Shown: positions 24,347 through 33,011, counted from the first letter of the stretch. The stretch: 64,000 bases of DNA from Soonwooa sp. (GCF_030151385.1 NZ_JASLDS010000016.1:20098-84097), one strand, 5' to 3'. Notes: a model not told the origin generated them from the letters alone. Made by a program: numbers and translations.

Positions 24347-24993
24347 TATTTTACTAAAAGCTTTTCGCAAACCAACTTGCTAAAAACCTCTTGTTTATTA
24401 TCAATTTCGATGAGCATTGATTGATCAAAATTTTCAATGCCGATAACTTTCATTTCGGTTCCTAGCTGGATGTTTCGTTTGTTCAGATAATTAAGAAAAT
24501 CATCAGAAGAAGTTGTTACTGATGCAAAAACAACCTTTTCATTTTCCTTACATTGACTCAACTTTTTAAGTTCTGGCTGAATAACGACACCATCTTTATC
24601 CGGAATTGGCTCGCCGTGAGGATCAACTTTTGGATGATTGAGGATTTCGTCCATTTTATCAAAAAAAGCATCAGAATGTATGTGTTCTAGCTGCTCTGCA
24701 ATTTCGTGGACATTTTCCCAACCAAATCCCATTTTCTCTACCAAAAACATTTCCGTTAGACGATGTTTCCTCACAATGAGTGCTGCCTCTTTCCTACCCG
24801 ATTCGGTCACACGGATTGGTTTGTAAGATTCATAGATGACCCAATTTTTTTCAGCAAATTTTTTAATCATGCTGTTAACGGATGGCATTTTAATTTGCAA
24901 ACGTTTGCTTAGATCATTCACAGAAACCTCGTGTTCATCATTCATTAGATGATATAAGGCTTTCAAATAATTTTCTTCTGTATAGGAATTCAT
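24346..24993 (-). CDS. DtxR/MntR family metal-dependent repressor
   Basis: 215 residues. The N-terminal winged helix (YTEENYLKALYHL, LSKRLQIKMPSVNSMIKKFA) is followed by the metal-binding and dimerisation domain (HRLTEMFLVEKMGFGW, HEIAEQLEHIHSDAFFDKMD, HPKVDPHGEPIP) and a C-terminal FeoA/SH3-like domain from about residue 140. It would sense Mn2+ or Fe2+ and repress metal-uptake genes. No target is adjacent. The TATCTTTG box ends four bases before the ATG, so its mRNA is probably leaderless. Confidence 0.93.
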   Translation of the reverse strand: MNSYTEENYLKALYHLMNDEHEVSVNDLSKRLQIKMPSVNSMIKKFAEKNWVIYESYKPIRVTESGRKEAALIVRKHRLTEMFLVEKMGFGWENVHEIAEQLEHIHSDAFFDKMDEILNHPKVDPHGEPIPDKDGVVIQPELKKLSQCKENEKVVFASVTTSSDDFLNYLNKRNIQLGTEMKVIGIENFDQSMLIEIDNKQEVFSKLVCEKLLVK

Positions 24994-24997
24994 ACTT

Positions 24998-25005
24998 CAA
25001 AGATA
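24998..25005 (-). promoter_or_regulatory. -7 box of the DtxR-type gene
   Basis: On the minus strand TATCTTTG, then AAGT, then ATG at 24993. Confidence 0.55.
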
Positions 25006-25099
25006 CAAAATGTTAGATGATTTTTCTCAACCAACTAACAAGTTAAACAAATTTGCATTTTTATTGAATTGAATTCTACAAAAGCCGCTTTATTATTCG

Positions 25100-25107
25100 T
25101 ATTTTTG
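25100..25107 (+). promoter_or_regulatory. Candidate -7 box of the aminopeptidase gene
   Basis: TATTTTTG, 40 bases upstream of the start at 25148. Confidence 0.4.
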
Positions 25108-25147
25108 AAAGGAAAATCAGATTTAATATTTAAAATTAAAACTTGTT

Positions 25148-26446
25148 ATGACCACTAAATACGACAGAATTCCAAATTCCCTATTCATTAAAAATAGAAA
25201 GAAATTTGTGGCACAAATGAAACCAAATTCGTTAGCCATTTTTAATTCTAATGACATCTACCCGATCAGCGCCGATTCTACCTTGGCTTTTCAACAACAC
25301 CGCGATATTTTCTACCTTTCTGGCGTTGACCAAGAAGAAAGTATTTTGCTAATATTTCCGAATGCTTATAAAGAAGAATTCCGTGAAATTTTATTTGTTA
25401 GAGAAACCAATGATCATATTGCGGTTTGGGAAGGCGAAAAGCTAAGCAAAGAAGACGCTACAGAAGTTTCTGGAATTAAAACTGTAATGTGGTTGTCCCA
25501 GTTCGAAAAAGTATTTTACGATTTGATGGCGGAAGCAGAAAATATTTATTTAAATAAAAATGAACATTATCGCGCTGCTGTTGAGACACAGACGCGTGAA
25601 GATCGCTTCATCGAATTTGTAAAAAAACAATATCCGCTTCACACAATCTTACGCAGCAATCCAATTTTGCAACGTTTAAGAAGTATTAAAGAACCTGAAG
25701 AAATTGCATTAATTCAACATGCTTGCGACATTACCGAAAAAGGAATCCGAAGACTTCTTGGCTTTGTAAAACCCGGTATCTGGGAATATGAAATAGAAGC
25801 CGAATTGGCGCACGAATTTATCAGAAACAAAAGCCGTGGATTTGCCTACACACCAATCATTGCGAGCGGAAATAACGCCAACGTGTTACATTATATTTCC
25901 AACAATATGCAACTGAAAGATGGTGATCTTATTTTGTTAGATGTTGGTGCAGAATATGCAAATTATTCATCGGATTTGACACGTACTATTCCTGCCAACG
26001 GAAAATATACACCTCGTCAAAAACAAATCTACAACGCGGTTCTTAATTGTAAAAAAGAGGCTGAAACAAGATTGGTTGCTGGCAACAATTGGCATAAATT
26101 CCATAAAGAAATGGGCGAAGTCTATACTTCCGCTTTATTGGATTTAGGATTAATAGATAAAGCTGATGTCCAAAACGAAGATCCAAAATGGCCAGCTTAC
26201 AAAAAATATATCATGCACGGAACGTCGCACCACATGGGACTTGACACGCACGACTACGGACTTTTATCCGATGATTTTGCAGCAGGAATGGTATTTACCA
26301 ACGAGCCTGGATTCTACATTCCAGAAGAAGGTTTTGGTGTGAGACTTGAAGACGATTACGAAATCCAAGCATCTGGAAATCCAAAAAACCTAATGAAGAA
26401 TATTCCTATTGAAGCCGATGAAATCGAATCTTTAATGAATTCTTAA
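25148..26446 (+). CDS. pepP: Xaa-Pro aminopeptidase (M24B)
   Basis: 432 residues, typical of aminopeptidase P. It removes N-terminal residues preceding proline and is cytoplasmic. The N-terminal AMP_N domain (residues 1-140) is followed by the pita-bread catalytic domain, with dinuclear-metal ligands in LLDVGAEYANYSSDLTRT (Asp, Asp), HGTSHHMGLDTHD (His), FTNEPGFYIPEEG (Glu) and GVRLEDDYEI (Glu). It is followed by a strong bidirectional terminator and appears monocistronic. Confidence 0.95.
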   Translation: MTTKYDRIPNSLFIKNRKKFVAQMKPNSLAIFNSNDIYPISADSTLAFQQHRDIFYLSGVDQEESILLIFPNAYKEEFREILFVRETNDHIAVWEGEKLSKEDATEVSGIKTVMWLSQFEKVFYDLMAEAENIYLNKNEHYRAAVETQTREDRFIEFVKKQYPLHTILRSNPILQRLRSIKEPEEIALIQHACDITEKGIRRLLGFVKPGIWEYEIEAELAHEFIRNKSRGFAYTPIIASGNNANVLHYISNNMQLKDGDLILLDVGAEYANYSSDLTRTIPANGKYTPRQKQIYNAVLNCKKEAETRLVAGNNWHKFHKEMGEVYTSALLDLGLIDKADVQNEDPKWPAYKKYIMHGTSHHMGLDTHDYGLLSDDFAAGMVFTNEPGFYIPEEGFGVRLEDDYEIQASGNPKNLMKNIPIEADEIESLMNS

Positions 26447-26465
26447 AATATAAAAAACACCATAA

Positions 26466-26495
26466 AAAAGGCTGTCAAATTTGACAGCCTTTTGT
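26466..26495. terminator. Bidirectional terminator
   Basis: AAAAGGCTGTC...GACAGCCTTTT between convergent genes. Confidence 0.85.
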
Positions 26496-26496
26496 T

Positions 26497-26883
26497 TTAT
26501 TCAAAAATGCGTTGTGGCTTTTTGCTTTCGTCTATCGCTACCAAAGTAAAATCTCCCGAGACTGCTTTTTCTCTAGTTTCGGCATACATTTCTTCGATAA
26601 AGATTTCGACATTAACCTTCAAACTGGAGTTTCCGACGTATTTTACTTTGCCAATAAGCTCCACCAAAGTATCTGCTGGTATTGGTTTTTTAAAATCGAT
26701 TCGGTCGCAACTAACAGTTACAAAAGATTTTCTTGCAAATCTAGTTGCTGTCATAAAGGCAACTTCGTCCATCATTTCCATTACTTTTCCACCGAACATG
26801 GTGTTGTGATGATTGGTTGTGTTTGGGAAAACCACTTTAAAAACGTGGGTTTCGGAAGCCAAAATTTTGTCTTCGTAATTCAT
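26497..26883 (-). CDS. Acyl-CoA thioesterase (hotdog fold)
   Basis: 128 residues, a single hotdog domain of the YciA/BACH type: NHHNTMFGGKVMEMMDEVAF contains the conserved Asn-x-x-Gly-x-x-Phe-Gly-Gly segment and the catalytic acid, and DRIDFKKPIPADTLVEL follows. It hydrolyses acyl-CoA to fatty acid and CoA in the cytoplasm. A cobalamin-riboswitch-like leader lies about 70 bases upstream on the same strand, which is odd for this gene. Confidence 0.9.
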   Translation of the reverse strand: MNYEDKILASETHVFKVVFPNTTNHHNTMFGGKVMEMMDEVAFMTATRFARKSFVTVSCDRIDFKKPIPADTLVELIGKVKYVGNSSLKVNVEIFIEEMYAETREKAVSGDFTLVAIDESKKPQRIFE

Positions 26884-26923
26884 TTCTTTTTTTAGAATTA
26901 AAAGTTTAACAATTGAAATGAAT

Positions 26924-27037
26924 AAAAATCGCTAAGATTCTTACTTCAAATCGCGAAAGTTTTCGGGGATCCGGCTTTGCCGAAGCATTACGGTTGCGCG
27001 ACAGCTCGTGATTCTCACACGATTCACCCTTGCGAGT
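26924..27037 (-). ncRNA. Cobalamin-riboswitch-like RNA (orphan or controlling a thioesterase)
   Basis: Read on the minus strand, the RNA has AAGGGTGAA, the hairpin TCGTG-TGAGAAT-CACGA, the core GAGCTGTCGCGCAACCGTAA, and AAAGCCGGATCCCCG (26963-26977), in the order of the B12-riboswitch core (GGGA, GTG-N-AA-N-CC, CTGTCCCGCAACTGTAA, B12 box AGCCAGGAGACC). Downstream, TCGC...TAAGAATCTTA...GCGA and five T could be an expression-platform terminator (26924-26958). A TATCTTTG box (27039-27046) would start the transcript just before the aptamer. No cobalamin gene follows, only the thioesterase. Recognition is by eye; the box is imperfect. Confidence 0.6.
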
Positions 27038-27038
27038 G

Positions 27039-27046
27039 CAAAGATA
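27039..27046 (-). promoter_or_regulatory. -7 box upstream of the riboswitch-like RNA
   Basis: TATCTTTG on the minus strand, immediately before the aptamer-like sequence. Confidence 0.5.
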
Positions 27047-27073
27047 ATTTTTTTAACCGATTACACATATTTA

Positions 27074-27109
27074 AAACAAAAAAATTCCCTTTCAAAAAAA
27101 GAAAGGGAA
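27074..27109 (-). terminator. Terminator of the T9SS cargo gene
   Basis: TTCCCTTTC...GAAAGGGAA followed on the minus strand by seven T. It isolates the riboswitch-like RNA from upstream transcription. Confidence 0.8.
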
Positions 27110-27136
27110 CAAATATGTTGTGTTGTGTAAGACAAA

Positions 27137-27823
27137 CTAATCCTTGATAACTTTAAATGATTTATCATTATTTAATTTAACAAGGTAAGTTCCAGACTTC
27201 AACTTCGACATATCAACATTCAAGCTTTTTGAACTTTGATTGTTGAGCTCATAGACTAATTTCCCTGACAAATCAAAAATCTGAACCGTTGTTATATTCA
27301 TTTGATTCTGAATATTTAAAACATTTTTTACAGGATTTGGTCCAAAAGAACGCTTCGACAAATCTTTATCGGATGTAGACAATTTTGCTGCTTTAAAATG
27401 AATTACTTCAAATGTCGGAGAGCCAATTGTTAGTGTTTTCTCACCTCCATTATCTTGGATATAATAGTTATAATTATCTCCTGCTTTAAAAAAACTACAT
27501 AACAATCCAAAAAACTGATTGACTTGTCCATTATCACCTTGATAATCTCCGACCGTACAACTTTTGCTATTTACAGTAAAAATATTCTGTCCACTAAAAG
27601 TCACATCAGCCGTAACTCCATTAAAAAAAGATAAAACGATTTGCTGTGGATTCGTGTTAACTTGTGTGTTATTTTGACCACTCATAGCAGGTGGAAATTG
27701 CACGGGCATTGTTTCTTTTACATACTTTGTTATTTCCCAATTGGTATTTAACAAGTCTTGATTTTGCCCAAAAGAAAATGCACCAATCATTAGTGCAATC
27801 GGAAAAAGTAATTTTGTTTTCAT
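27137..27823 (-). CDS. Secreted protein with T9SS type A sorting domain
   Basis: 228 residues from MKTKLLFPIALMIGAFSFGQ; the in-frame codon at 27868 would put 15 residues before the signal and is rejected. The C-terminal 70 residues are a Por-secretion-system sorting domain: SFGPNPVKNVLNIQN, VQIFDLSGKLVYEL, SGTYLVKLNNDKSFKVIKD. The middle (LLNTNWEITKYVKE, SFFNGVTADVTFSG, FEVIHFKA) looks like a lipocalin-type META-like domain, uncertain. It is exported by T9SS and attached or released at the surface. Confidence 0.85.
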   Translation of the reverse strand: MKTKLLFPIALMIGAFSFGQNQDLLNTNWEITKYVKETMPVQFPPAMSGQNNTQVNTNPQQIVLSFFNGVTADVTFSGQNIFTVNSKSCTVGDYQGDNGQVNQFFGLLCSFFKAGDNYNYYIQDNGGEKTLTIGSPTFEVIHFKAAKLSTSDKDLSKRSFGPNPVKNVLNIQNQMNITTVQIFDLSGKLVYELNNQSSKSLNVDMSKLKSGTYLVKLNNDKSFKVIKD

Positions 27824-27927
27824 AATAATTTGTTTATTGCTAAAGTTAATAAAAAAACTGATACACAACAGATTATAGTTTTATTTGTTTTGTATTTTCA
27901 ATTTTGAATATCTTTAAAACCAATTTT

Positions 27928-27953
27928 GAATTTCAAATCTCAAATTTCAAATT
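27928..27953 (+). repeat. Degenerate AAATYTC heptamer tract upstream of hutU
   Basis: AATTTCAAATCTCAAATTTC lies directly before hutU; the units match those in trpF. Confidence 0.5.
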
Positions 27954-27958
27954 AAATA

Positions 27959-29944
27959 ATGACATTTCAAGAACAAATAAAACAAGGAATTCCTACGGAA
28001 CTTCCTCAGGTAAAAACTTACGAACCCAATATTAATCACGCTCCGAAGCGTAAAGAAATCTTAACCGACGAGGAAAAGAAATTGGCTTTACAAAATGCGT
28101 TGCGTTATTTCGAGCCTCAATTTCATGCGACTTTAATCCCTGAATTCAAGAAAGAATTAGAGGATTTTGGAAGAATTTATATGTATCGTTTTCGTCCAGA
28201 TTACGAGATGAAAGCCCGTCCGATTACCGATTATCCTGCGAAATCTCAACAAGCTGCGGCGATTATGTTGATGATTCAGAATAATTTGGATTATGCTGTA
28301 GCACAACATCCTCACGAATTGATTACCTACGGTGGAAACGGTGCGGTTTTTTCAAACTGGGCGCAATATCTTTTGACGATGCAGTATTTGTCGGAAATGA
28401 CAGATGAGCAAACTTTGGTAATGTATTCTGGACATCCGATGGGACTTTTTCCATCTCACAAAGATGCGCCGAGAGTTGTAGTAACCAACGGAATGATGAT
28501 TCCAAATTATTCAAAACCTGATGATTGGGAGAAATTCAATGCTTTGGGTGTTACGCAGTACGGACAAATGACGGCGGGAAGTTATATGTACATTGGACCG
28601 CAAGGAATTGTGCACGGAACAACAATTACAGTTCTGAATGCTTTTAGAAAAATAAATAAATCACCAAAAGGAGGTCTTTTTGTGACTTCTGGATTGGGTG
28701 GAATGTCGGGAGCACAGCCAAAAGCCGGAAATATTGCAGGTTGTGTAACGGTTTGTGCTGAGGTAAATCCAAAAATCACCAAAATTCGTCACGACCAAAA
28801 ATGGGTCAACGAAATCCATGAAAATATGGATGAATTGATTGAAAGAGTGAGAAAAGCTCAAGAAAATCAAGAAACCGTTTCTTTGGCTTACCTTGGAAAT
28901 ATTGTTGATGTTTGGGAGAAATTTGCGGATGCAGGTTTGAAAATCGATATCGGTTCCGACCAAACGTCTTTACACAATCCTTGGGCAGGTGGTTATTATC
29001 CGGCTGGAATTTCTTTTGAAGAATCGAACAAAATGATGGCAGAAAATCCAGAATTGTTCAAAGAAAAAGTTCAAGAAACTTTGAGAAGACATGCTGCAGC
29101 AATTAATAAACACACCGAAAAAGGAACCTATTTCTTTGACTACGGAAATGCCTTTTTATTGGAAGCTTCGCGTGCTGGAGCGGATGTGATGTCTGCAACG
29201 CCAAGTTTGGGAAGAGAATTCAAATATCCAAGCTATGTTCAAGATATTATGGGACCTATGTGTTTCGATTATGGTTTTGGACCGTTCCGTTGGGTTTGTA
29301 CAAGCGGAAAACCTGAAGATTTACAAAAAACAGATGACATTGCTTGTGTGGTTTTAGAAGAGATGATTCAGAATTCTCCAATTGAAATTCAGCAACAAAT
29401 GAAAGACAATATTCAATGGATAAAAGGTGCTCAAGAAAATAAATTGGTAGTTGGTTCTCAAGCCAGAATTTTATATGCCGATGCGGAAGGAAGAATGAAA
29501 ATTGCGGAAGCTTTCAACAAAGCCATCAAAAATGGTGAAATTGGAGCAGTAGTTTTGGGAAGAGATCATCACGATGTTTCGGGAACGGATTCTCCGTATC
29601 GTGAGACTTCTAATATTTATGATGGTTCGAGATTTACTGCAGATATGGCGATTCATAATGTGATTGGCGATAGTTTCCGAGGAGCAACTTGGGTTTCTAT
29701 CCACAACGGCGGTGGCGTTGGTTGGGGCGAAGTGATCAACGGTGGTTTCGGAATGTTATTGGATGGAAGCGATGATGCAGATAGAAGATTGAAATCAATG
29801 CTTTTTTGGGATGTTAACAACGGAATTTCCAGAAGAAGTTGGGCAAGAAACGAAGGTGCTATTTTTGCTATCAAACGCGCCATGGAAGCGGAACCAAATT
29901 TAAAAGTGACACTACCGAATTTGGTAGATGAAAGTTTGCTTTAA
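27959..29944 (+). CDS. hutU: Urocanate hydratase
   Basis: 661 residues, the long form of urocanase, about 100 residues longer than the enterobacterial type. It adds water to urocanate to give imidazolonepropionate in histidine breakdown, with NAD+ as catalytic cofactor. Motifs include TYGGNGAVFSNWAQYLL, MYSGHPMGLFPSH, TAGSYMYIGPQGIVHGTT, TSGLGGMSGAQPKA, and GRDHHDVSGTDSPYRET. No other hut gene is in the window, so the pathway genes are dispersed. Confidence 0.96.
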   Translation: MTFQEQIKQGIPTELPQVKTYEPNINHAPKRKEILTDEEKKLALQNALRYFEPQFHATLIPEFKKELEDFGRIYMYRFRPDYEMKARPITDYPAKSQQAAAIMLMIQNNLDYAVAQHPHELITYGGNGAVFSNWAQYLLTMQYLSEMTDEQTLVMYSGHPMGLFPSHKDAPRVVVTNGMMIPNYSKPDDWEKFNALGVTQYGQMTAGSYMYIGPQGIVHGTTITVLNAFRKINKSPKGGLFVTSGLGGMSGAQPKAGNIAGCVTVCAEVNPKITKIRHDQKWVNEIHENMDELIERVRKAQENQETVSLAYLGNIVDVWEKFADAGLKIDIGSDQTSLHNPWAGGYYPAGISFEESNKMMAENPELFKEKVQETLRRHAAAINKHTEKGTYFFDYGNAFLLEASRAGADVMSATPSLGREFKYPSYVQDIMGPMCFDYGFGPFRWVCTSGKPEDLQKTDDIACVVLEEMIQNSPIEIQQQMKDNIQWIKGAQENKLVVGSQARILYADAEGRMKIAEAFNKAIKNGEIGAVVLGRDHHDVSGTDSPYRETSNIYDGSRFTADMAIHNVIGDSFRGATWVSIHNGGGVGWGEVINGGFGMLLDGSDDADRRLKSMLFWDVNNGISRRSWARNEGAIFAIKRAMEAEPNLKVTLPNLVDESLL

Positions 29945-29954
29945 AATCCGCTTA

Positions 29955-30218
29955 ATGAAAACCTTCAAAACAAAGAGCAATTTTAATTCAGTAAAAGTAT
30001 TTAATCAAAAGGAAGAGCTTATTGGAGAAATTATAACTCCTTTCATAATTAGCGGATTATTTGAAAAAATAAAAACCAACAATGCTATTTTCAAAATAAA
30101 AGGAGCTGGATTTTTATGGAATGACATTAAAATCTATGACAATGATAATTACTTGATATGTAAATCAGATAATTTTAAAAAGAGAATTATTTATTTCGGA
30201 GAGGCTATCGAATATTGA
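29955..30218 (+). CDS. Small hypothetical protein
   Basis: 87 residues from ATG 29955 (MKTFKTKSNFNSVKVFNQKE). It begins 10 bases after hutU, so it is probably co-transcribed. No signal or membrane segment. The strand-rich pattern (LIGEIITPF, AIFKIKGAGFLWNDIKIYDNDN) vaguely recalls Tubby/LURP-one-like barrels, but that is not a claim. The stop codon lies within the terminator hairpin. Confidence 0.6.
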   Translation: MKTFKTKSNFNSVKVFNQKEELIGEIITPFIISGLFEKIKTNNAIFKIKGAGFLWNDIKIYDNDNYLICKSDNFKKRIIYFGEAIEY

Positions 30219-30231
30219 TAGCCTTTTTTTA
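30203..30231 (+). terminator. Terminator overlapping a stop codon
   Basis: GGCTATC...GATAGCC and seven T; the preceding gene's TGA (30216-30218) is inside the stem-loop. Confidence 0.85.
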
Positions 30232-30259
30232 TTCTGTTTATTTTTTTTCTCTGGATTAA

Positions 30260-31882
30260 TTATTGTCTTTTGTAAGTCATAATTCGTTCTCCATCAGAAT
30301 TTTCGCTAACCACAAGATCAGTTGCAGTAAGTTTGTCTATTTTATAAGTATTAATATTACCATCACTTTCAAAAACTTTCAATTCTGTGAAAGTTGAATT
30401 TACAGAATATGTACCCGTCTGCGTACCAGAACACGCACCAACTTGCTCATAAGTGAGATTAGAGCTAAATGTTGCTACAATTTGCCAATTGCAACTTGGT
30501 GAACCTAGCATTGGACCACAATAAGTTGAAACAGTTTGACCTTCTGGTATACAAGATTCGCATACACCACACCAATAAGTACTAACATGTTTCCAAGAGC
30601 CTAATAATAAATTTTGTTCTTTAACAATACTTATTGGAAGAGAGCCAGAAAAAGTATTGTAATCATCTTTATAAGTATAATTAAGATTGGTTGTGACATT
30701 TTTTATTTTCTCGTTCACAATTTTTGCCTTAAGCTTAATCTTTCCATTACTTAAAAAAGAAACATTGCTTAACACAGCATTTGGATCAGTTATAGAAAAC
30801 TTATATCTATTAAAATATGTATTGTTGAGCAAAACAGTAGAGTTGCTAGAACTCTGTGGAACGACCTCCAATGATGATATTGTGAAACTTGAAAATGGTA
30901 TATGATCATTAAGCCATTTTGCAATGTTGTTAACCGATGTTATTAATGTATTAAGTTCTCCCATACATTTAAAAAATACAGAAAAATTTTCAAGAGTATT
31001 ATTGCTATCATTAGCAATTAAGCTTCTTCTTTGTGTACTAAAATTCAAATTTTTATCAACATCATCAGTCAAGTTAATTGGTCCAGTTTTTTCGGAAAAG
31101 TCAGAATTGACGATAAGCATCTTCTCATCAATAAATTTCTTACCAAAATTATAAGCTTTTTTCATCGTTACCAAAACACCTAAAAAAGCGCCAGCTTTAA
31201 TAAAAGGATCGGGAGCCAAAACCATTAATAAGTTACAAGCTGCAAAGGCAGCGACTGCCATTTTTTTCTTATTAAGGTTTGCGTTAGCCTCAAAGTCTTC
31301 ATCATAATCGAATCCCTTTGTAAAATTATTTCCAAAATTATTTGTTAAAACATTATCATAGAAATTTTTGTTCGCTAGGTAAAATAAAGCCATATTCTTT
31401 TTATTCTCTTCAGATGCATTTTGGAATATTTTTTTTATGTTTTGAAGATTATTTTTCAATGCGATACTATTCGAAGAATCATCTAAGGTTTGTGAAAAAC
31501 TATCTGATAATGCAAAGAGCATCCCCATGGTTTCTGTTGCACTTTTTACTAATTGTGTGTCTTTGATATTAAGATTTATTTTAAAACTAAGATTAATGAT
31601 GCTAAAATCGTTATTACCTAACATCGCATCTGCAGGTATTATAAAAGTTACTTTACCCATTTCACCCGAAATCACATCAATATCCTTTGAATTTAATTTT
31701 CCAGAATAGGTCTGTCCTGTTATTGCTCCTTTTGCATCAATAGTCACTGCTTGGAGTCTCTGCGCTTCAATACTGCTTACAGAATCGGTTATAGGTTTAT
31801 CATCCCTATTATCTTTACAAGAGATAGGAAGTAAAAAAAATAGACTAAAAATAAATTGAATGTAAAAGAGTTTTGTTTTCAT
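30260..31882 (-). CDS. Lipoprotein with C-terminal lipocalin-like domain
   Basis: 540 residues from MKTKLFYIQFIFSLFF; the lipobox is PISC, followed by KDNRDD, an acidic patch like the lipoprotein export signal of Bacteroidota, so it is probably surface exposed. The middle is mostly helical with a hydrophobic stretch (AAFAACNLLMVLAPDPFIKAG). From about residue 430 the LLGSWKHVST start, a Cys-rich strand (CGVCESCIPEG) and repeated strands resemble lipocalin-like domains. Function is unknown. It is transcribed away from the palindrome at 31926. Confidence 0.75.
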   Translation of the reverse strand: MKTKLFYIQFIFSLFFLLPISCKDNRDDKPITDSVSSIEAQRLQAVTIDAKGAITGQTYSGKLNSKDIDVISGEMGKVTFIIPADAMLGNNDFSIINLSFKINLNIKDTQLVKSATETMGMLFALSDSFSQTLDDSSNSIALKNNLQNIKKIFQNASEENKKNMALFYLANKNFYDNVLTNNFGNNFTKGFDYDEDFEANANLNKKKMAVAAFAACNLLMVLAPDPFIKAGAFLGVLVTMKKAYNFGKKFIDEKMLIVNSDFSEKTGPINLTDDVDKNLNFSTQRRSLIANDSNNTLENFSVFFKCMGELNTLITSVNNIAKWLNDHIPFSSFTISSLEVVPQSSSNSTVLLNNTYFNRYKFSITDPNAVLSNVSFLSNGKIKLKAKIVNEKIKNVTTNLNYTYKDDYNTFSGSLPISIVKEQNLLLGSWKHVSTYWCGVCESCIPEGQTVSTYCGPMLGSPSCNWQIVATFSSNLTYEQVGACSGTQTGTYSVNSTFTELKVFESDGNINTYKIDKLTATDLVVSENSDGERIMTYKRQ

Positions 31883-31925
31883 AGCGTTTGATTTTACACT
31901 CAAAATTACTTGGCTTTTATAAAAA

Positions 31926-31951
31926 AAATATACCTAGTACTAGGTATATTT
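31926..31951. promoter_or_regulatory. Perfect 26-bp palindrome, candidate operator
   Basis: Its core is TACCTAGTACTAGGTA, extended on each side by AAATA/TATTT. The right arm overlaps TATATTTG (31945-31952), a fitting -7 box for the plus-strand gene at 32003, so a bound dimer would cover the promoter. It lies between divergent genes. It has no T run, unlike a terminator. Confidence 0.6.
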
Positions 31952-32002
31952 GATATTTTATTTTAATTTTAAAAAAGAATCTATTTAATTCTCTATCAGG
32001 AT

Positions 32003-32266
32003 ATGCGTATTTTTTTATCAGGAGGACCAATACTTGAGCCAATGATTGGGATGTTTTGTGCGACTCTTTCTTGCATTGGCATATTAATTTACATTATCTA
32101 CAAGTACTTTAAAAGTGAGCATTATCAACAAGCAAAATTGTGGGACATTTCTAAAAAAATGCTCTATGCTGTAGTTGCACTCGCTATTATCTTGACTGCC
32201 TTATTTTTCATTTGGTATCTTTTGTTTTTTATTTTTACGGGGATTGCTTTTTCTGCGATTAAGTAG
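32003..32266 (+). CDS. Small membrane protein
   Basis: 87 residues with two transmembrane helices (about 13-33 and 54-80) separated by a basic loop (YKYFKSEHYQQAKLWDISKK). No family recognised. It lies 50 bases downstream of the palindromic promoter, and may be controlled by it. Confidence 0.6.
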   Translation: MRIFLSGGPILEPMIGMFCATLSCIGILIYIIYKYFKSEHYQQAKLWDISKKMLYAVVALAIILTALFFIWYLLFFIFTGIAFSAIK

Positions 32267-32364
32267 TTAAAAAAAGCATTAATCATAGAAAACATTGTGG
32301 CTAAAATCAGGCTTTCGATTTAACTTTTAAAAAGAATAAAACTCTAAGTTTTAAATACTAAGTT

Positions 32365-33003
32365 ATGAAAATCTCCATTCCTAAACCATGTCATGAAAAC
32401 TGGGATCAAATGACACCAGCCGAAAAGGGAAAATTTTGTGGCATTTGTAGTAAAAATGTCACTGATCTAACCGCAATGTCTGATGATCAAATCCTAAATG
32501 AATTACAATCCAATTCTAACATCTGTGTTATTGCGAACGATTCTCAGCTGAACAGAAATTTGGAGTACTCTTTTATAAACTCTTTATTTTCAAAGTTTGC
32601 GCTTGGGGTAATGTTGACATCTGCAGGAATTGTAAGTATCAACGCACAACAAAAAGGAAATCAACAAAGTACGAAGGGAGAAGTGACACATATTAGCTCT
32701 AGCAACGACACTAACAATGTTCGTGTAATGGGAAAAATAGCTATGCCGCCTAAAAAAGATACGGTTAAAATGCCTATTCGTCTGGGAACAATGGCTGTAA
32801 ATCCAGACAAAACAAAAGCCAATCCTATCTACGTTCTGGACGGAATTATTGTTGACGAGAAAAAAATTAAAGACTTAAAACCCGCTAATATTAAAAAAGT
32901 TGAAGTTCTGAAAAAAAATAAAGCCACTGACCTTTATGGCGAAAAAGCCAAAGATGGTGTTATTATTATAACTTCAAAAAAGAAGAAGCAAAAATTTTTA
33001 TAA
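32365..33003 (+). CDS. FCGIC-type membrane protein with plug-like C-terminus
   Basis: 212 residues. The N-terminus PCHENWDQMTPAEKGKFCGI continues CSKNVTD, a Cys-rich motif shared by many Bacteroidota proteins, with a further Cys at about 53. One hydrophobic helix (FALGVMLTSAGIVSINA) follows, then a linker and the C-terminus NPIYVLDGIIVDEKKI, DLYGEKAKDGVIIITSKK, the pattern of TonB-receptor plug domains. There is no barrel. The cytoplasmic Cys cluster plus periplasmic plug-like module suggests a membrane-spanning accessory; the role is unknown. Confidence 0.75.
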   Translation: MKISIPKPCHENWDQMTPAEKGKFCGICSKNVTDLTAMSDDQILNELQSNSNICVIANDSQLNRNLEYSFINSLFSKFALGVMLTSAGIVSINAQQKGNQQSTKGEVTHISSSNDTNNVRVMGKIAMPPKKDTVKMPIRLGTMAVNPDKTKANPIYVLDGIIVDEKKIKDLKPANIKKVEVLKKNKATDLYGEKAKDGVIIITSKKKKQKFL

Positions 33004-33011
33004 ATAAAGGA

